DNA of 32,714 bases from JANQRV01 sp964533785 (GTDB lineage: Bacteria; Bacteroidota; Bacteroidia; Chitinophagales; Saprospiraceae): NCBI GenBank assembly GCA_964533785.1, contig CAZHNG010000024.1, positions 1 to 32,714 on the forward strand, given 5' to 3'. The first letter of the stretch is position 1; each line of letters opens with the position of its first letter. Both the position numbers and the translations under genes were made by a program. This document shows, in pieces, positions 7,332 through 16,230 of the stretch. Under the pieces are notes generated by a model. It had not been told where the DNA came from and made no database searches. It saw only the letters and a list, made by a program, of their open reading frames with translations.

Positions 7332-9005
7332 TCAATCCGTAACGCAACCTTCACTGGCTGTAGCAACGGATCTGGCGTATTTTAACAATATTCCGCTTTG
7401 TGCGTCAAAAGGACTGGATTGCCAATGCTCCCGGCGGCGCGATAATTCCTCTTCACTTAAATTGACTTCAATGAGATTGTTTACTGCATCGATAGTAATC
7501 TCATCTCCGTCTTCCAAAAGAGCGATATTTCCCCCTACTTGAGCTTCGGGTGTGATATGGCCTACCACGAATCCGTGGGTACCACCGGAAAATCTTCCGT
7601 CGGTAATAAGAGCCACTTCATCGCCCAGCCCTTCTCCCATAATAGCGGAAGTAGGTTTCAACATTTCCGGCATTCCCGGTCCTCCCTTCGGGCCACAGTA
7701 CCTGATCACCACTACATCACCGGGGTGGATCTTTTTATCGGTTATCGCATCGTTGGCAGCCGCTTCACTGTCGAAGACCTTGGCTTTACCCTGGAATAGC
7801 TCTCCCTCTTTCCCGGTAATTTTGGCCACCGCTCCTTCTTCGGCAAGATTACCATAAAGGATCTGTAAATGTCCCGTAGTTTTAATTGGGTTTGAGAACG
7901 GACGGATAATCTGCTGTCCTTCACTGAGTGGTGGTAATTCTTCCAGATTTTCAGCAATGGTCTTGCCCGTAACCGTCAAACAATCTCCCTGTATATAACC
8001 GTTCTCCAACAGGAGTTTCATCACAGCGGGTATTCCACCTACATTATAGAGGTCCTCCATGACGTATTTACCGCTTGGTTTTAGGTCAGCCAGGAAAGGG
8101 GTTTGATCACTTATACGTTGAAAATCGTCCAAAGATATATCGACCTTTGCAGCTTTAGCCATAGCAATCAAATGCAAGACCGCGTTGGTTGATCCTCCCA
8201 GGGCGATGACCAGGGTAATCGCATTTTCAAATGCCGCTTTGGTTAGAATATCGGAAGGCTTTATATCCTGTTCCATCAAATGTCTCAGGTATTTGCCAAC
8301 TCTTTGGCAATCTTCAATTTTAGTTTCGCTGTTGGCCGGATAAGAAGAGTTGAACGGCAGACTCATCCCCATTGCTTCAATAGCGGAAGCCATCGTGTTG
8401 GCGGTATACATTCCGCCACAAGCACCAGCCCCTGGGCAAGCATTCTGAATAACGGCACGGTAATCTTCTTCCTCAATTTTTCCAGCTATTTTCTTACCGT
8501 AAGCTTCAAATGCAGAAACAATGTCTAACTTCTGGTCTTTATGACAACCGGGACTTATGGTTCCTCCATAAACCAGAATAGAAGGGCGGTTCAAACGCGC
8601 CAGAGCGATCATAGCACCCGGCATATTTTTATCACAACCCACTACCGGAACCACTGCATCGTACCATTGTGCACTGACAACCGTTTCGATAGAATCTGCA
8701 ATAATATCCCGGGAAGGAAGAGAGTATCGCATGCCGTCTGTTCCCATTGATATACCATCGCTGACACCAATCGTATGAAAAATTAACCCGACAAGGTCAG
8801 CATCCTTCACCCCATTCTTGACATTTAAGGCCAACCCATTCAGGTGCATATTGCAGGTATTTCCTTCCCAACCGGTGCTTACGATCCCCACCTGCCCTTT
8901 GTGCATATCCTCTTCAGTCAAGCCGGCACCAAATAACATTGCCTGGGAAGCCGGTTGGCTTACATCTTGTGTGATTCGAGCGCTGTATTTATTGAGTGGA
9001 TTCAT
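7332..9005 (-). CDS. ilvD: Dihydroxy-acid dehydratase
   Basis: Iron-sulfur enzyme that dehydrates dihydroxy-isovalerate and dihydroxy-methylvalerate to the 2-oxo acids, the step after IlvC. The three cysteines that would hold a [2Fe-2S] cluster are C51 (NTCNMH), C124 (GCDKNMPG) and C196 (GAGACGGMYT). The C-terminal GRFSGGTHGFVVGH is also a family mark. At 557 residues it is normal length. It is the first gene of the operon, behind a promoter at 9079-9110 and a leader hairpin at 9018-9048. No ilvE, ilvA or leu gene is in the window. Confidence 0.96.
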   Translation of the reverse strand: MNPLNKYSARITQDVSQPASQAMLFGAGLTEEDMHKGQVGIVSTGWEGNTCNMHLNGLALNVKNGVKDADLVGLIFHTIGVSDGISMGTDGMRYSLPSRDIIADSIETVVSAQWYDAVVPVVGCDKNMPGAMIALARLNRPSILVYGGTISPGCHKDQKLDIVSAFEAYGKKIAGKIEEEDYRAVIQNACPGAGACGGMYTANTMASAIEAMGMSLPFNSSYPANSETKIEDCQRVGKYLRHLMEQDIKPSDILTKAAFENAITLVIALGGSTNAVLHLIAMAKAAKVDISLDDFQRISDQTPFLADLKPSGKYVMEDLYNVGGIPAVMKLLLENGYIQGDCLTVTGKTIAENLEELPPLSEGQQIIRPFSNPIKTTGHLQILYGNLAEEGAVAKITGKEGELFQGKAKVFDSEAAANDAITDKKIHPGDVVVIRYCGPKGGPGMPEMLKPTSAIMGEGLGDEVALITDGRFSGGTHGFVVGHITPEAQVGGNIALLEDGDEITIDAVNNLIEVNLSEEELSRRREHWQSSPFDAQSGILLKYARSVATASEGCVTD

Positions 9006-9017
9006 ATAGATGTATTG

Positions 9018-9048
9018 AGACCTTCGAGGTCAGTTACCCCGAAGGTCT
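9018..9048 (-). promoter_or_regulatory. Hairpin in the ilv operon leader
   Basis: Inverted arms 9018-9026 and 9040-9048 pair perfectly over 9 bp, with a further 3 bp (9028-9030 with 9036-9038) inside. The structure lies only 12 nt before the ilvD start codon in the transcript, so it could hide or frame the ribosome-binding site. No T-run follows, so it is not an intrinsic terminator. No T-box or obvious leucine/isoleucine/valine-rich leader peptide is seen. It might instead be a dispersed palindrome. Confidence 0.5.
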
Positions 9049-9078
9049 GCTACAAAATTTTTATTTAAGGCTTAAACT

Positions 9079-9110
9079 CAAAAGTAGGCTGATTGTTAGG
9101 CTCTCACCAA
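9079..9110 (-). promoter_or_regulatory. Bacteroidota-type promoter of the ilv operon
   Basis: On the minus strand TACTTTTG (9086-9079) matches TAnnTTTG, with TTG (9110-9108) 21 nt upstream. The implied transcript would start near 9072 and carry the leader hairpin before ilvD. Confidence 0.5.
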
Positions 9111-9216
9111 CGAAAATTAGGTGATCTTACGAGCCGAGTAAGACCTTTTTAACACCATAAATACTGATTATCAATAAACTACACTTTTAAAACTTACGAA
9201 TTCCGCAGATTCTTTT

Positions 9217-9870
9217 TTATTGCTCATCCAAGCGAAAACCTATCCTTATTCCCGCCTGAACCTGGGTTAGTGATGAATTATTTTCCGCTTCTTCGAATGC
9301 CCAGCTAATTTCCGGAAAATATCTTAATCCAACGATCGGGGTAAGGGTAAGCAGATCACTGATGCCAACATCAACACCTAATGCACCGCCAATACTGAAG
9401 TTCCAGTTTTCATCATTATCGGCAAAATCTCCAATGGTGTATTCACTTCGATGGTGGGAAATACCCGGTGATATTCTCAGGAAAAATCCTTTTTTCAACA
9501 AGTCATTTTCTTTAGAAAAAGTTGGACAGTCGCAATCGTTGTTTAGATCGAATAAATAAAAATTGGTATTGAAAAAGAAGCTGTAAAATTGATTGTTAAA
9601 TGCCGCTTGTCCCTCACTGTGTTGATAAGCGCCAAAGTTGAACTCCGGCATGAACTCAATCCTTTGATTAGGCAATCTAAACCAATAGTCAATTCCCAGG
9701 TTCCAGCCATCTCCAATAGACAACGCGCCGATGGGAGCACCATTCTCATCCGTAAATTGCGTTTCCCACTCCGGTGCATTATTGGAAGTATAGTAGGCAC
9801 TAAATCCAACTTGCCCATAAACAACTGAAAATAATAAGAATAGCACTACGGTAACACCACAAATTTTCAT
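9217..9870 (-). CDS. Secreted, outer-membrane beta-barrel-like protein
   Basis: A 217-residue protein with a signal peptide (cleavage near VVYGQ, residue 20). The mature part alternates short amphipathic strands rich in aromatic residues and glycine (NLGIDYWFRLPN, FNFGAYQH, GLRYFPEISWAF, IRIGFRLDEQ). This is the pattern of small outer-membrane beta-barrels of the PorT/OmpA-like kind in Bacteroidota. DCDCP in the middle is an unusual cysteine pair. No specific family is recognised. It stands alone, divergent from pgmB across 122 nt. Confidence 0.65.
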   Translation of the reverse strand: MKICGVTVVLFLLFSVVYGQVGFSAYYTSNNAPEWETQFTDENGAPIGALSIGDGWNLGIDYWFRLPNQRIEFMPEFNFGAYQHSEGQAAFNNQFYSFFFNTNFYLFDLNNDCDCPTFSKENDLLKKGFFLRISPGISHHRSEYTIGDFADNDENWNFSIGGALGVDVGISDLLTLTPIVGLRYFPEISWAFEEAENNSSLTQVQAGIRIGFRLDEQ

Positions 9871-9992
9871 TGAAAATATTTTTTATTCAATACAACAACG
9901 AATTTTCGATTATTTATGGTCTGTTCTTTTCGTAACAAAATTTTATTTCAATAGTATTGCACTGTAAAGCTGGTTAACTTCAATATTATTTT

Positions 9993-10652
9993 ATGATAAA
10001 AGCTTGTATTTTCGACCTGGACGGCGTGATCGTTGACACGGCAAAGTACCATTTTATTGCCTGGCGGCGTTTGGCCAATGAATTGGGCTTTGATTTCGAT
10101 GAAAGCTTCAATGAAAACCTGAAAGGAGTAAGTAGAATGAAATCTTTAGAACTTATCCTGGAGCTTGGTGAAGTTGATCTTTCCGCAATAGAGAAGCAGG
10201 AATGGGCAGCAAAAAAAAATGACTGGTACCGGGCCTACATTGCCAAAATGACACCCAGTGAAATCCTTCCGGGGGTAACCTCATTTATCAATCAATTGAA
10301 AGAACGCAACATCGGTATCGGATTAGGTTCGGCCAGCAAGAACGCGGTCACGATTTTGGAACAAATACAGTTGTTGTCCGAGTTCGATAGTATCATAGAC
10401 GGCACAAAAACTACCAAAGGGAAGCCCGATCCTCAGGTCTTTCAACTCGGAGCACAAGAATTGGGTGTAGCTCCGGTTGAGTGCATCGTTTTTGAAGATG
10501 CCCCAAAAGGAATCGATGCTGCGCTGGCGGGAAATTTCTGGGCCGTTGGTGTGGGGGACCCTGCCAATTTAGGGCATGCCCACCTGGTTATTCCGGGCTT
10601 TGAGGGCTTGACTGTTGAGGGACTGGTGAGAGCGATGAGCAATGAGCAATGA
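9993..10652 (+). CDS. pgmB: Beta-phosphoglucomutase
   Basis: HAD-superfamily mutase turning beta-glucose 1-phosphate into glucose 6-phosphate. HAD motif I is FDLDGVIVDTAKYHF, with nucleophile D8 and acid/base D10. The cap domain contains the substrate-loop region LKGVSRMKS. GLGSASKNA, KGKPDPQVF and FEDAPKGIDAA are the later HAD motifs. These match the beta-phosphoglucomutase subgroup rather than general phosphatases. The next gene, maltose phosphorylase, makes its substrate, which supports the call. The C-terminus MSNEQ-stop is encoded by the first units of heptamer array 2, so it may be an extension of an older end. Confidence 0.93.
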   Translation: MIKACIFDLDGVIVDTAKYHFIAWRRLANELGFDFDESFNENLKGVSRMKSLELILELGEVDLSAIEKQEWAAKKNDWYRAYIAKMTPSEILPGVTSFINQLKERNIGIGLGSASKNAVTILEQIQLLSEFDSIIDGTKTTKGKPDPQVFQLGAQELGVAPVECIVFEDAPKGIDAALAGNFWAVGVGDPANLGHAHLVIPGFEGLTVEGLVRAMSNEQ

Positions 10653-10740
10653 GCGATGAGCAATGAGCGATGAACAATGAGCAATGGACGATGAGCAATG
10701 GACGATGAGCAATGGACGATGAGCAATGGACGATGAGCAA
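10636..10740 (+). repeat. Heptamer array 2, stop-docked, with 14-nt higher-order repeat
   Basis: Exactly fifteen 7-nt units, 105 nt. Seven are irregular TGAGCAA/TGAGCGA/TGAACAA units. They are followed by four perfect copies of a 14-nt double unit, TGGACGA plus TGAGCAA (10685-10740), which points to recent expansion by slippage or unequal exchange. Unit 3 supplies the pgmB stop codon. The array ends 37 nt before the start of the next gene, so it lies inside a likely operon. Confidence 0.95.
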
Positions 10741-10777
10741 ATATCCATCCAAAACAAACCTTATTAACATTTAACAA

Positions 10778-13090
10778 ATGAAGCAATATATCAAACACGA
10801 CGAGTGGAATATCATTGAAGAAGGTTTCCATCCGGAATATAGCCTGGAATCGGAAAGTATTTTCAGTATTGGTAACGGGCGCTTTGGACAGCGTGCTAAT
10901 TTTGAAGAACACTACGGTGGCAATACCCTGCAGGGTAATTACGTTGCCGGCGTTTATTATCCGGATAAAACCAAAGTAGGTTGGTGGAAAAACGGATATC
11001 CCGAATATTTTGCCAAAGTTTTAAACGCGCCCAACTGGATTGGTATCGATATTAGCATTGACGGAGAAAAAATAGATCTATCAAAATGTGAAATTCAGTC
11101 GTTTCGGCGGGTATTGAATATGAAAGAAGGGTATTTGTTCCGGACTTTTACCGCCAGAATGGTGAGCGGACGCCATATCGAGGTGAGTAGTACGCGTTTT
11201 TGCAGTATTGCTAATGACGAAGTGGGTGCCATTCGTTATTCCGTCAAAGCCCTTGATTTTTCCGGTACGTTCAATATTACTCCTTATATCGATGCGGATG
11301 TCATTAATCAAGATGCCAATTACGATGAAAAATTCTGGATCGGTATCGCATCGAAAGCGAAAAAGAAACAAGCATACGTAACGGCGGAAACGAAAAAGAC
11401 CGCCTTCCAGGTATGTACCGGAATGAAATTCAAACTATTGAAAAACGAAAAGGAAATAGACCATAATCCCTACCGCATTGAACAGGAAAAATTTGCTGCT
11501 TGCAGTGTAGACCTCGAAGTAGAAGAAGGGGAAACCGTTACGATAGAAAAATACGCTAGTGTCATTTCCAGTTTAAATTATCCCCGCGAGCAATTACTGG
11601 AACGCTGTACAGAAGTGGTAAAGGAAGCTTATGATCGTGGATTTGATCAGTTGCTCGAAGACCAGTCCGCTGCCTGGGCCCGTAAATGGGAAGAGGCTGA
11701 TATTAAGATCGAAGGTGACGTAGCGGCACAACAGGGCATTCGGTTCAATATTTTCCAATTATATCAAACTTACACCGGTGAAGATGAGCGGTTGAACATT
11801 GGCCCAAAAGGTTTTACCGGCGAAAAATACGGCGGCAGCACCTATTGGGATACCGAAGCCTATTGTTTGCCCTTCTACCTGGCAACCGCCGATGAGCACG
11901 TCGCCAAAAACCTCCTCATCTATCGCTACAAGCATTTAGCAAAAGCTATTGAGAATGCCGAAAAACTAGGTTTCAAAGAGGGGGCTGCGCTTTATCCAAT
12001 GGTTACCATGAACGGAGAGGAATGCCATAATGAATGGGAAATCACATTTGAGGAGATCCACCGCAATGGAGCTATCGCCTACGCCATCTATGATTATATC
12101 AATTATACCGGCAATCAAGATTACCTGATCGACTACGGCCTGGAAGTGCTGATCGGTATTGCAAGATTCTGGGCTCAGCGCGTTCACCTCTCCCCTATGC
12201 GCAACAAATACGTCATGCACGGCGTAACCGGCCCGAATGAATACGAAAACAACGTCAACAATAACTGGTACACGAATTACATTGCAGTGTGGTGTTTGAA
12301 ATACACCCTGGAATCGATTGACTACGTTGTAGAGAAAGCCCCCGAGCAGTATAAAGTCCTGGAAGAAAAAATCAAATTTTACCGCTATACCGAAACCAAC
12401 CACTGGAAAGACATCATCGACAATATGTATTTCCCGGAGGATGAAGAAAAAGGTATTTTCTTGCAACAAGACGGCTATTTGGACAAAGCATTGATGAACG
12501 CATCGGAACTACCGGTAGAAGAACGGCCTTTGAATCAGAATTGGTCCTGGGACCGGATCTTACGTTCCTGCTTTATTAAGCAAGCGGATGTTTTACAGGG
12601 TCTTTATTTTTTCGAAGATCACTTTCAGGAGGACACCATACGCCGAAATTTTGAATTCTACGAACCTAAAACGGTCCATGAATCATCCCTATCGCCTTGT
12701 GTACACGCTATTTTAGCCGCACAACTGGGTATGGAAGAAAAAGCTTATGAGATGTATGTCCGTACCGCCCGGCTAGACCTGGACGATTACAATAATGATA
12801 CGGAAGACGGGTTGCACATCACCAGTATGGCGGGTACCTGGATGGCAGTGGTTAAAGGTTTCGGCGGCATGCGCGTAAGGAACGACCAATTGGAGTTTCA
12901 TCCCTTCCTCCCTAAAAACTGGAGCGCTTATAGCTTTAAGATCCGGTTTAGAGGAAGTATCATTGAAATAATAGTAAGCAAAGAAGGTACGACAATAAAT
13001 AATCATGCAGACCAAGCGGTTCAAATTAAATTAAACGGCGTGGAATACCAGGTAGCAGGCAATGATAAAATAGCAGCAACGATTAAATAG
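10778..13090 (+). CDS. malP: Glycoside hydrolase family 65 phosphorylase, probably maltose phosphorylase
   Basis: Phosphorolysis of maltose to glucose and beta-glucose 1-phosphate, in the cytoplasm. At 770 residues it has GH65 length and order: N-terminal beta-sandwich with SIGNGRFGQRANFEEHY, then the (alpha/alpha)6 barrel and a C-terminal sheet. The general acid is E488 in TGPNEYENNVNNNWYTN. HESSLSP at 634-640 fits the phosphate-binding serines. HNEWEITFEEIHRNG lies in the barrel. Pairing with pgmB directly upstream supports beta-glucose 1-phosphate as product. Kojibiose or trehalose phosphorylase activity cannot be excluded by sequence alone. No signal peptide. Confidence 0.9.
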   Translation: MKQYIKHDEWNIIEEGFHPEYSLESESIFSIGNGRFGQRANFEEHYGGNTLQGNYVAGVYYPDKTKVGWWKNGYPEYFAKVLNAPNWIGIDISIDGEKIDLSKCEIQSFRRVLNMKEGYLFRTFTARMVSGRHIEVSSTRFCSIANDEVGAIRYSVKALDFSGTFNITPYIDADVINQDANYDEKFWIGIASKAKKKQAYVTAETKKTAFQVCTGMKFKLLKNEKEIDHNPYRIEQEKFAACSVDLEVEEGETVTIEKYASVISSLNYPREQLLERCTEVVKEAYDRGFDQLLEDQSAAWARKWEEADIKIEGDVAAQQGIRFNIFQLYQTYTGEDERLNIGPKGFTGEKYGGSTYWDTEAYCLPFYLATADEHVAKNLLIYRYKHLAKAIENAEKLGFKEGAALYPMVTMNGEECHNEWEITFEEIHRNGAIAYAIYDYINYTGNQDYLIDYGLEVLIGIARFWAQRVHLSPMRNKYVMHGVTGPNEYENNVNNNWYTNYIAVWCLKYTLESIDYVVEKAPEQYKVLEEKIKFYRYTETNHWKDIIDNMYFPEDEEKGIFLQQDGYLDKALMNASELPVEERPLNQNWSWDRILRSCFIKQADVLQGLYFFEDHFQEDTIRRNFEFYEPKTVHESSLSPCVHAILAAQLGMEEKAYEMYVRTARLDLDDYNNDTEDGLHITSMAGTWMAVVKGFGGMRVRNDQLEFHPFLPKNWSAYSFKIRFRGSIIEIIVSKEGTTINNHADQAVQIKLNGVEYQVAGNDKIAATIK

Positions 13091-13118
13091 AGGCATTAGA
13101 TTCCAAAAGATTGGATTT

Positions 13119-13544
13119 ATGGCAAAAAGCTTTACCCACAGTTTTCAAAAAAGGGTCCGTTACAGCGAAACCGATCAGATGGGGTATTTGTACTACGGTA
13201 ACTATGCCGGTTATTACGAAATTGGCAGGGTCGAAATGATCCGTTCTTTGGGGCTTACTTACAAGCAACTGGAAGAGGAACTACAAGTAATGATGCCCGT
13301 GATGTCCTTGCAGATGCGTTTCGTACGACCAGCTTATTACGATGAATTACTAAGAATAGAAACGACCTTAAAAGAAGTTCCGGAAAAAATCATTACTTTT
13401 CACGTTGAGATATTTAACGAAGGAAATAAATTGGTAAACGGAGGAAGCGTTAAACTCTGCTTCATCAACATGAAGACAGGGCAGAGAATCGATCCTCCGG
13501 AATTGTTATTGTCTAAACTCCGACCACATTTTGAAGAGGCTTGA
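13119..13544 (+). CDS. Acyl-CoA thioesterase, YbgC/4-hydroxybenzoyl-CoA thioesterase type
   Basis: A 141-residue hotdog-fold protein. RVRYSETDQMGYLYYGNY near residues 12-29 contains the active-site aspartate (SETDQMG) and the YxxY/N elements of the YbgC group. RPAYYDELLRIET is the typical second strand pair. Members cleave acyl-CoA esters. The physiological substrate is unknown here. It begins 28 nt after the phosphorylase gene and overlaps the next gene by 14 nt, so it belongs to the same plus-strand transcript. Confidence 0.85.
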   Translation: MAKSFTHSFQKRVRYSETDQMGYLYYGNYAGYYEIGRVEMIRSLGLTYKQLEEELQVMMPVMSLQMRFVRPAYYDELLRIETTLKEVPEKIITFHVEIFNEGNKLVNGGSVKLCFINMKTGQRIDPPELLLSKLRPHFEEA

Positions 13545-14520
13545 AATACCCACTTTACAGGAATTCGTCTTTAACTTACCAGTGGTAAAGAAAACCATTC
13601 GCTGGTCAAAAGAAAAGTCGTTGCCGGGATTTGCCAAAGTCCCGATCTACGATGTCGTGGTTTTTGTTTTAAACGAGATCAAGCGTTACGATCTTTTCAC
13701 CCGGGCTAATTCCACCGCTTTCAGCTTTTTTTTATCCTTATTTCCATCCTTGATCGCGCTGTTTACCTTGATCCCGTACGTAAAGAGTTATTTCATTTTT
13801 TATTTACCGGGAGGTGAAAATTTCGATCAATACTTACAGGAATCCATATTAAATATTATGCCCGGTATAGCAGGGGAACGGCTTTTTTCTTTTATTCAGG
13901 ACATTACTGATAAGCCCCGCTTTGGTTTTCTTTCTTTTAGTTTTGTGTTAGCCATTTATTTTGCCTCTAATGGTGTTCAGGCTCTGATGAGAGGATTTGA
14001 AAAATCCTACATGGAAACTTTCAAAAAGCGCAATTTTCTCAAAAAAAGGATCATTGCCATTTTATTGACTTTTCAACTAGGTTTTCTGTTGGTATCGTCG
14101 GTTATTCTGGTCATCCTGGGTAGTTCGATCATCGAATTCGTATCCCATTATATCCCTCTTGATTTCATGGCCAAATTCATCATAAACTTTTTAAGATGGA
14201 TTGCGATTCTTGCGTTATTCTACACGGGAATATCCATTATATACAGGCACGGAGCAACATTCCGCAAGAAATTCAGTTTTTTCTCCCCCGGCACTACCCT
14301 GGCCACCATACTTTGCATTCTGGTTTCCGTTGGATTTTCCTACTACGTAGATCAGATCAAATCCACTAACGAGCTCTACGGTACCATTTGGACCATTATC
14401 GTTCTTATGATCTGGCTGCAGTTGAACTCCCTCATTTTATTGATCGGTTTCGAATTAAACGCTAGCATTGCCGTTAACAGGGATTTAAAAGAAGACGTTG
14501 ACGTTGACGAGCAATTTTGA
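13531..14520 (+). CDS. YihY/BrkB-family inner-membrane protein
   Basis: A 329-residue integral membrane protein with about six hydrophobic segments. Family marks are FTRANSTAFSFFLSLFPSLIALFTLIPY (in the first third), the Gly-containing FASNGVQALMRGFEKSY, and the end segment with IWTIIVLMIWLQLNSLILLIGFELNA. The family was once annotated as RNase BN by mistake. Its role is unknown, possibly transport. Translation appears to start at TTG 13531, 14 nt inside the thioesterase gene, because no ATG occurs in frame near there. That overlap suggests coupling. Confidence 0.85.
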   Translation: MKRLEIPTLQEFVFNLPVVKKTIRWSKEKSLPGFAKVPIYDVVVFVLNEIKRYDLFTRANSTAFSFFLSLFPSLIALFTLIPYVKSYFIFYLPGGENFDQYLQESILNIMPGIAGERLFSFIQDITDKPRFGFLSFSFVLAIYFASNGVQALMRGFEKSYMETFKKRNFLKKRIIAILLTFQLGFLLVSSVILVILGSSIIEFVSHYIPLDFMAKFIINFLRWIAILALFYTGISIIYRHGATFRKKFSFFSPGTTLATILCILVSVGFSYYVDQIKSTNELYGTIWTIIVLMIWLQLNSLILLIGFELNASIAVNRDLKEDVDVDEQF

Positions 14521-14604
14521 ATATTCTCTAAATAAAGTACTAAGTTTTATCGTTAGTTTTGCGTTTTATTTTCGACCTTTTGGCCGCAAAAAATAAAGGG
14601 ATAT

Positions 14605-15711
14605 ATGTTATTTCATCAAAGGATGCTAAAAAATTATGTGTTGTTATTAGTGATCTCCAGCACGGCGGTTTTTCCTCTTTTGGCCCAAAAATACAGCAAT
14701 GAATTTCTGGCCATAGGGGTGAGTGCGAGAGCTCAGGGGCTTGGCAATGCCGTAGTTGCTAATGTAAGTGACGTTACTGCAGGGTATTGGAATCCTGCCG
14801 GATTAGCGGCGATTGGCCCAGACAAAGGCATTCAGATTGCTGCGATGCATTCCGAATGGTTTGCCGGTGTAGGGCAATATGATTATATAGGCGTAAGCCT
14901 TCCCCTGGCATCCAACGAAAGGAGATTGGCACTTTCGTTGATCCGTTTTGGGATCGATCAAATCCCTAACACTTTATCCCTTTACGAAGATGACGGTACC
15001 ATTAATTTTGATAACCTGCGGGAATTTTCTGCGGCGGATTATGCTTTCCTGCTAAGCTATGCTCAACCCATCAATACGCTTAATAATAATTTGCTGGTTG
15101 GTGGAAATATCAAGGTGATCCACCGACGAATTGGCCCCTTTGCCACTTCCTGGGGATTCGGAGCCGACCTGGGCTTGCAGTGGAAACCGGGAAAATGGTC
15201 GATTGGCTTACTAGCCAGAGACTTGACGACTACCTTTAATGCCTGGTCCTTTTCCTTTACCGATTCTGAAAAAGAGATTCTAGAGATCACCAATAACGAA
15301 ATTCCCATCAGTAGTGTGGAGATCACCAATCCAAGGCTCATCCTGGGGATCAACCGGGCGTTTAAGTTTAAGTCCATCGGGATAAGCCCCGAAATTGATC
15401 TGATCGTTACCAGTGATGGGAAGCGAAATACGCTTATTGCTGCGGCTCCTTTTAGTATTGATCCCGCTTTAGGGGTAGAGTTCGATTACAATGAATTTAT
15501 ATTTTTACGTGCTGGCCTCAACCAATTTCAGCGGGAAATAGATTTTGATAACACCGAAAATTTATTGACGCGCCCTAGTATTGGCATAGGTTTAAAAATC
15601 TCGAGTTTAAAAATTGATTATGCCTTTACCGATTTGGGGGATGACCGCAATACTTTTTCGCACGTGATCTCATTACTATTAGACTTCAAAGCAAAATCTT
15701 CCCGAAATTAA
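14605..15711 (+). CDS. PorV/PorQ-family outer-membrane protein
   Basis: A 368-residue protein with a signal peptide (cleavage near LLAQK). The family mark follows: FLAIGVSARAQGLGNAVVANVSDVTAGYWNPAGLA split over about residues 33-68. Repeated amphipathic strands indicate a FadL-like beta-barrel. Related PorV and PorQ proteins serve type IX secretion in Bacteroidota, but many paralogues have no assigned role and no other secretion gene is near. A TAGTTTTG -7-like box at 14554-14561 is present, with no good -33 partner. It lies 11 nt before the KdsC-like gene. Confidence 0.82.
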   Translation: MLFHQRMLKNYVLLLVISSTAVFPLLAQKYSNEFLAIGVSARAQGLGNAVVANVSDVTAGYWNPAGLAAIGPDKGIQIAAMHSEWFAGVGQYDYIGVSLPLASNERRLALSLIRFGIDQIPNTLSLYEDDGTINFDNLREFSAADYAFLLSYAQPINTLNNNLLVGGNIKVIHRRIGPFATSWGFGADLGLQWKPGKWSIGLLARDLTTTFNAWSFSFTDSEKEILEITNNEIPISSVEITNPRLILGINRAFKFKSIGISPEIDLIVTSDGKRNTLIAAAPFSIDPALGVEFDYNEFIFLRAGLNQFQREIDFDNTENLLTRPSIGIGLKISSLKIDYAFTDLGDDRNTFSHVISLLLDFKAKSSRN

Positions 15712-15722
15712 GCTTCAACGAA

Positions 15723-16220
15723 ATGAATCAATTAGAAACTTTCAAGGAAATCAATACCTTTATTTTTGATGTCGATGGTGTAATGACCTCTGGTGAAGTA
15801 CTGGTAATGGAAGATGGTAAATTGCTGCGCAGGGTCAATATGAAAGACGGCTATGCGCTAAAAGAAGCTTCCAAACACTATACCATTGCAATAATTACCG
15901 GGGGAAAGTCAACCGGGATCATCCGTCGATTACAAAGCTTGGGAATTATACATATTTTTACCGATGTGCACGATAAATTGAGTGTTTTTGATGAATTTAT
16001 CCATTCGCGGGATATCGATCCTGGCAATGTTCTGTATATGGGAGACGACCTTCCCGATTACAAGATAATGAGAAAAGTAGGACTGCCGGCTTGTCCGAGC
16101 GATGCCGCCAGCGAAATCATTAAAGTAGCACAATATGTCTCGCCGCACAAAGGAGGACAAGGGTGTGTGAGAGACGTAATTCAAAAAGTAATGTTACTAC
16201 AAGGCAAATGGCAGCTATAG
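15723..16220 (+). CDS. kdsC: KdsC-type HAD phosphatase (KDO-8-phosphate phosphatase)
   Basis: A 165-residue, cap-less HAD hydrolase. Motif I is FDVDGVMTSGEV (aspartates at about 14 and 16). Then come NMKDGYALKEA, motif II IITGGKS, and motif IV MGDDLPDYKIM. This matches the tetrameric KdsC group, which removes phosphate from KDO 8-phosphate in lipopolysaccharide inner-core synthesis. Some members instead act on other sugar-acid phosphates (for example neuraminate 9-phosphate), and no kdsA or kdsB gene is nearby. Spaced 11 nt from the PorV-like gene and 10 nt from the prenyltransferase gene, so one operon. Confidence 0.82.
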   Translation: MNQLETFKEINTFIFDVDGVMTSGEVLVMEDGKLLRRVNMKDGYALKEASKHYTIAIITGGKSTGIIRRLQSLGIIHIFTDVHDKLSVFDEFIHSRDIDPGNVLYMGDDLPDYKIMRKVGLPACPSDAASEIIKVAQYVSPHKGGQGCVRDVIQKVMLLQGKWQL

Positions 16221-16230
16221 TAAATGGAAT

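Noticed and set aside
9006..9216. T-box or amino-acid attenuator for the ilv operon
   Set aside because: No T-box specifier or antiterminator pattern, no T-run after the hairpin and no leader peptide rich in Leu, Ile or Val codons.
10636..10740. CRISPR array
   Set aside because: The period is 7 or 14 nt with no unique spacers, and there are no cas genes in the window.
10442..10912. Minus-strand frames full of IAHRPLLIVH-like repeats
   Set aside because: Antisense of heptamer array 2 running into pgmB and the phosphorylase gene. Three such frames overlap each other, as expected of a period-7 repeat.
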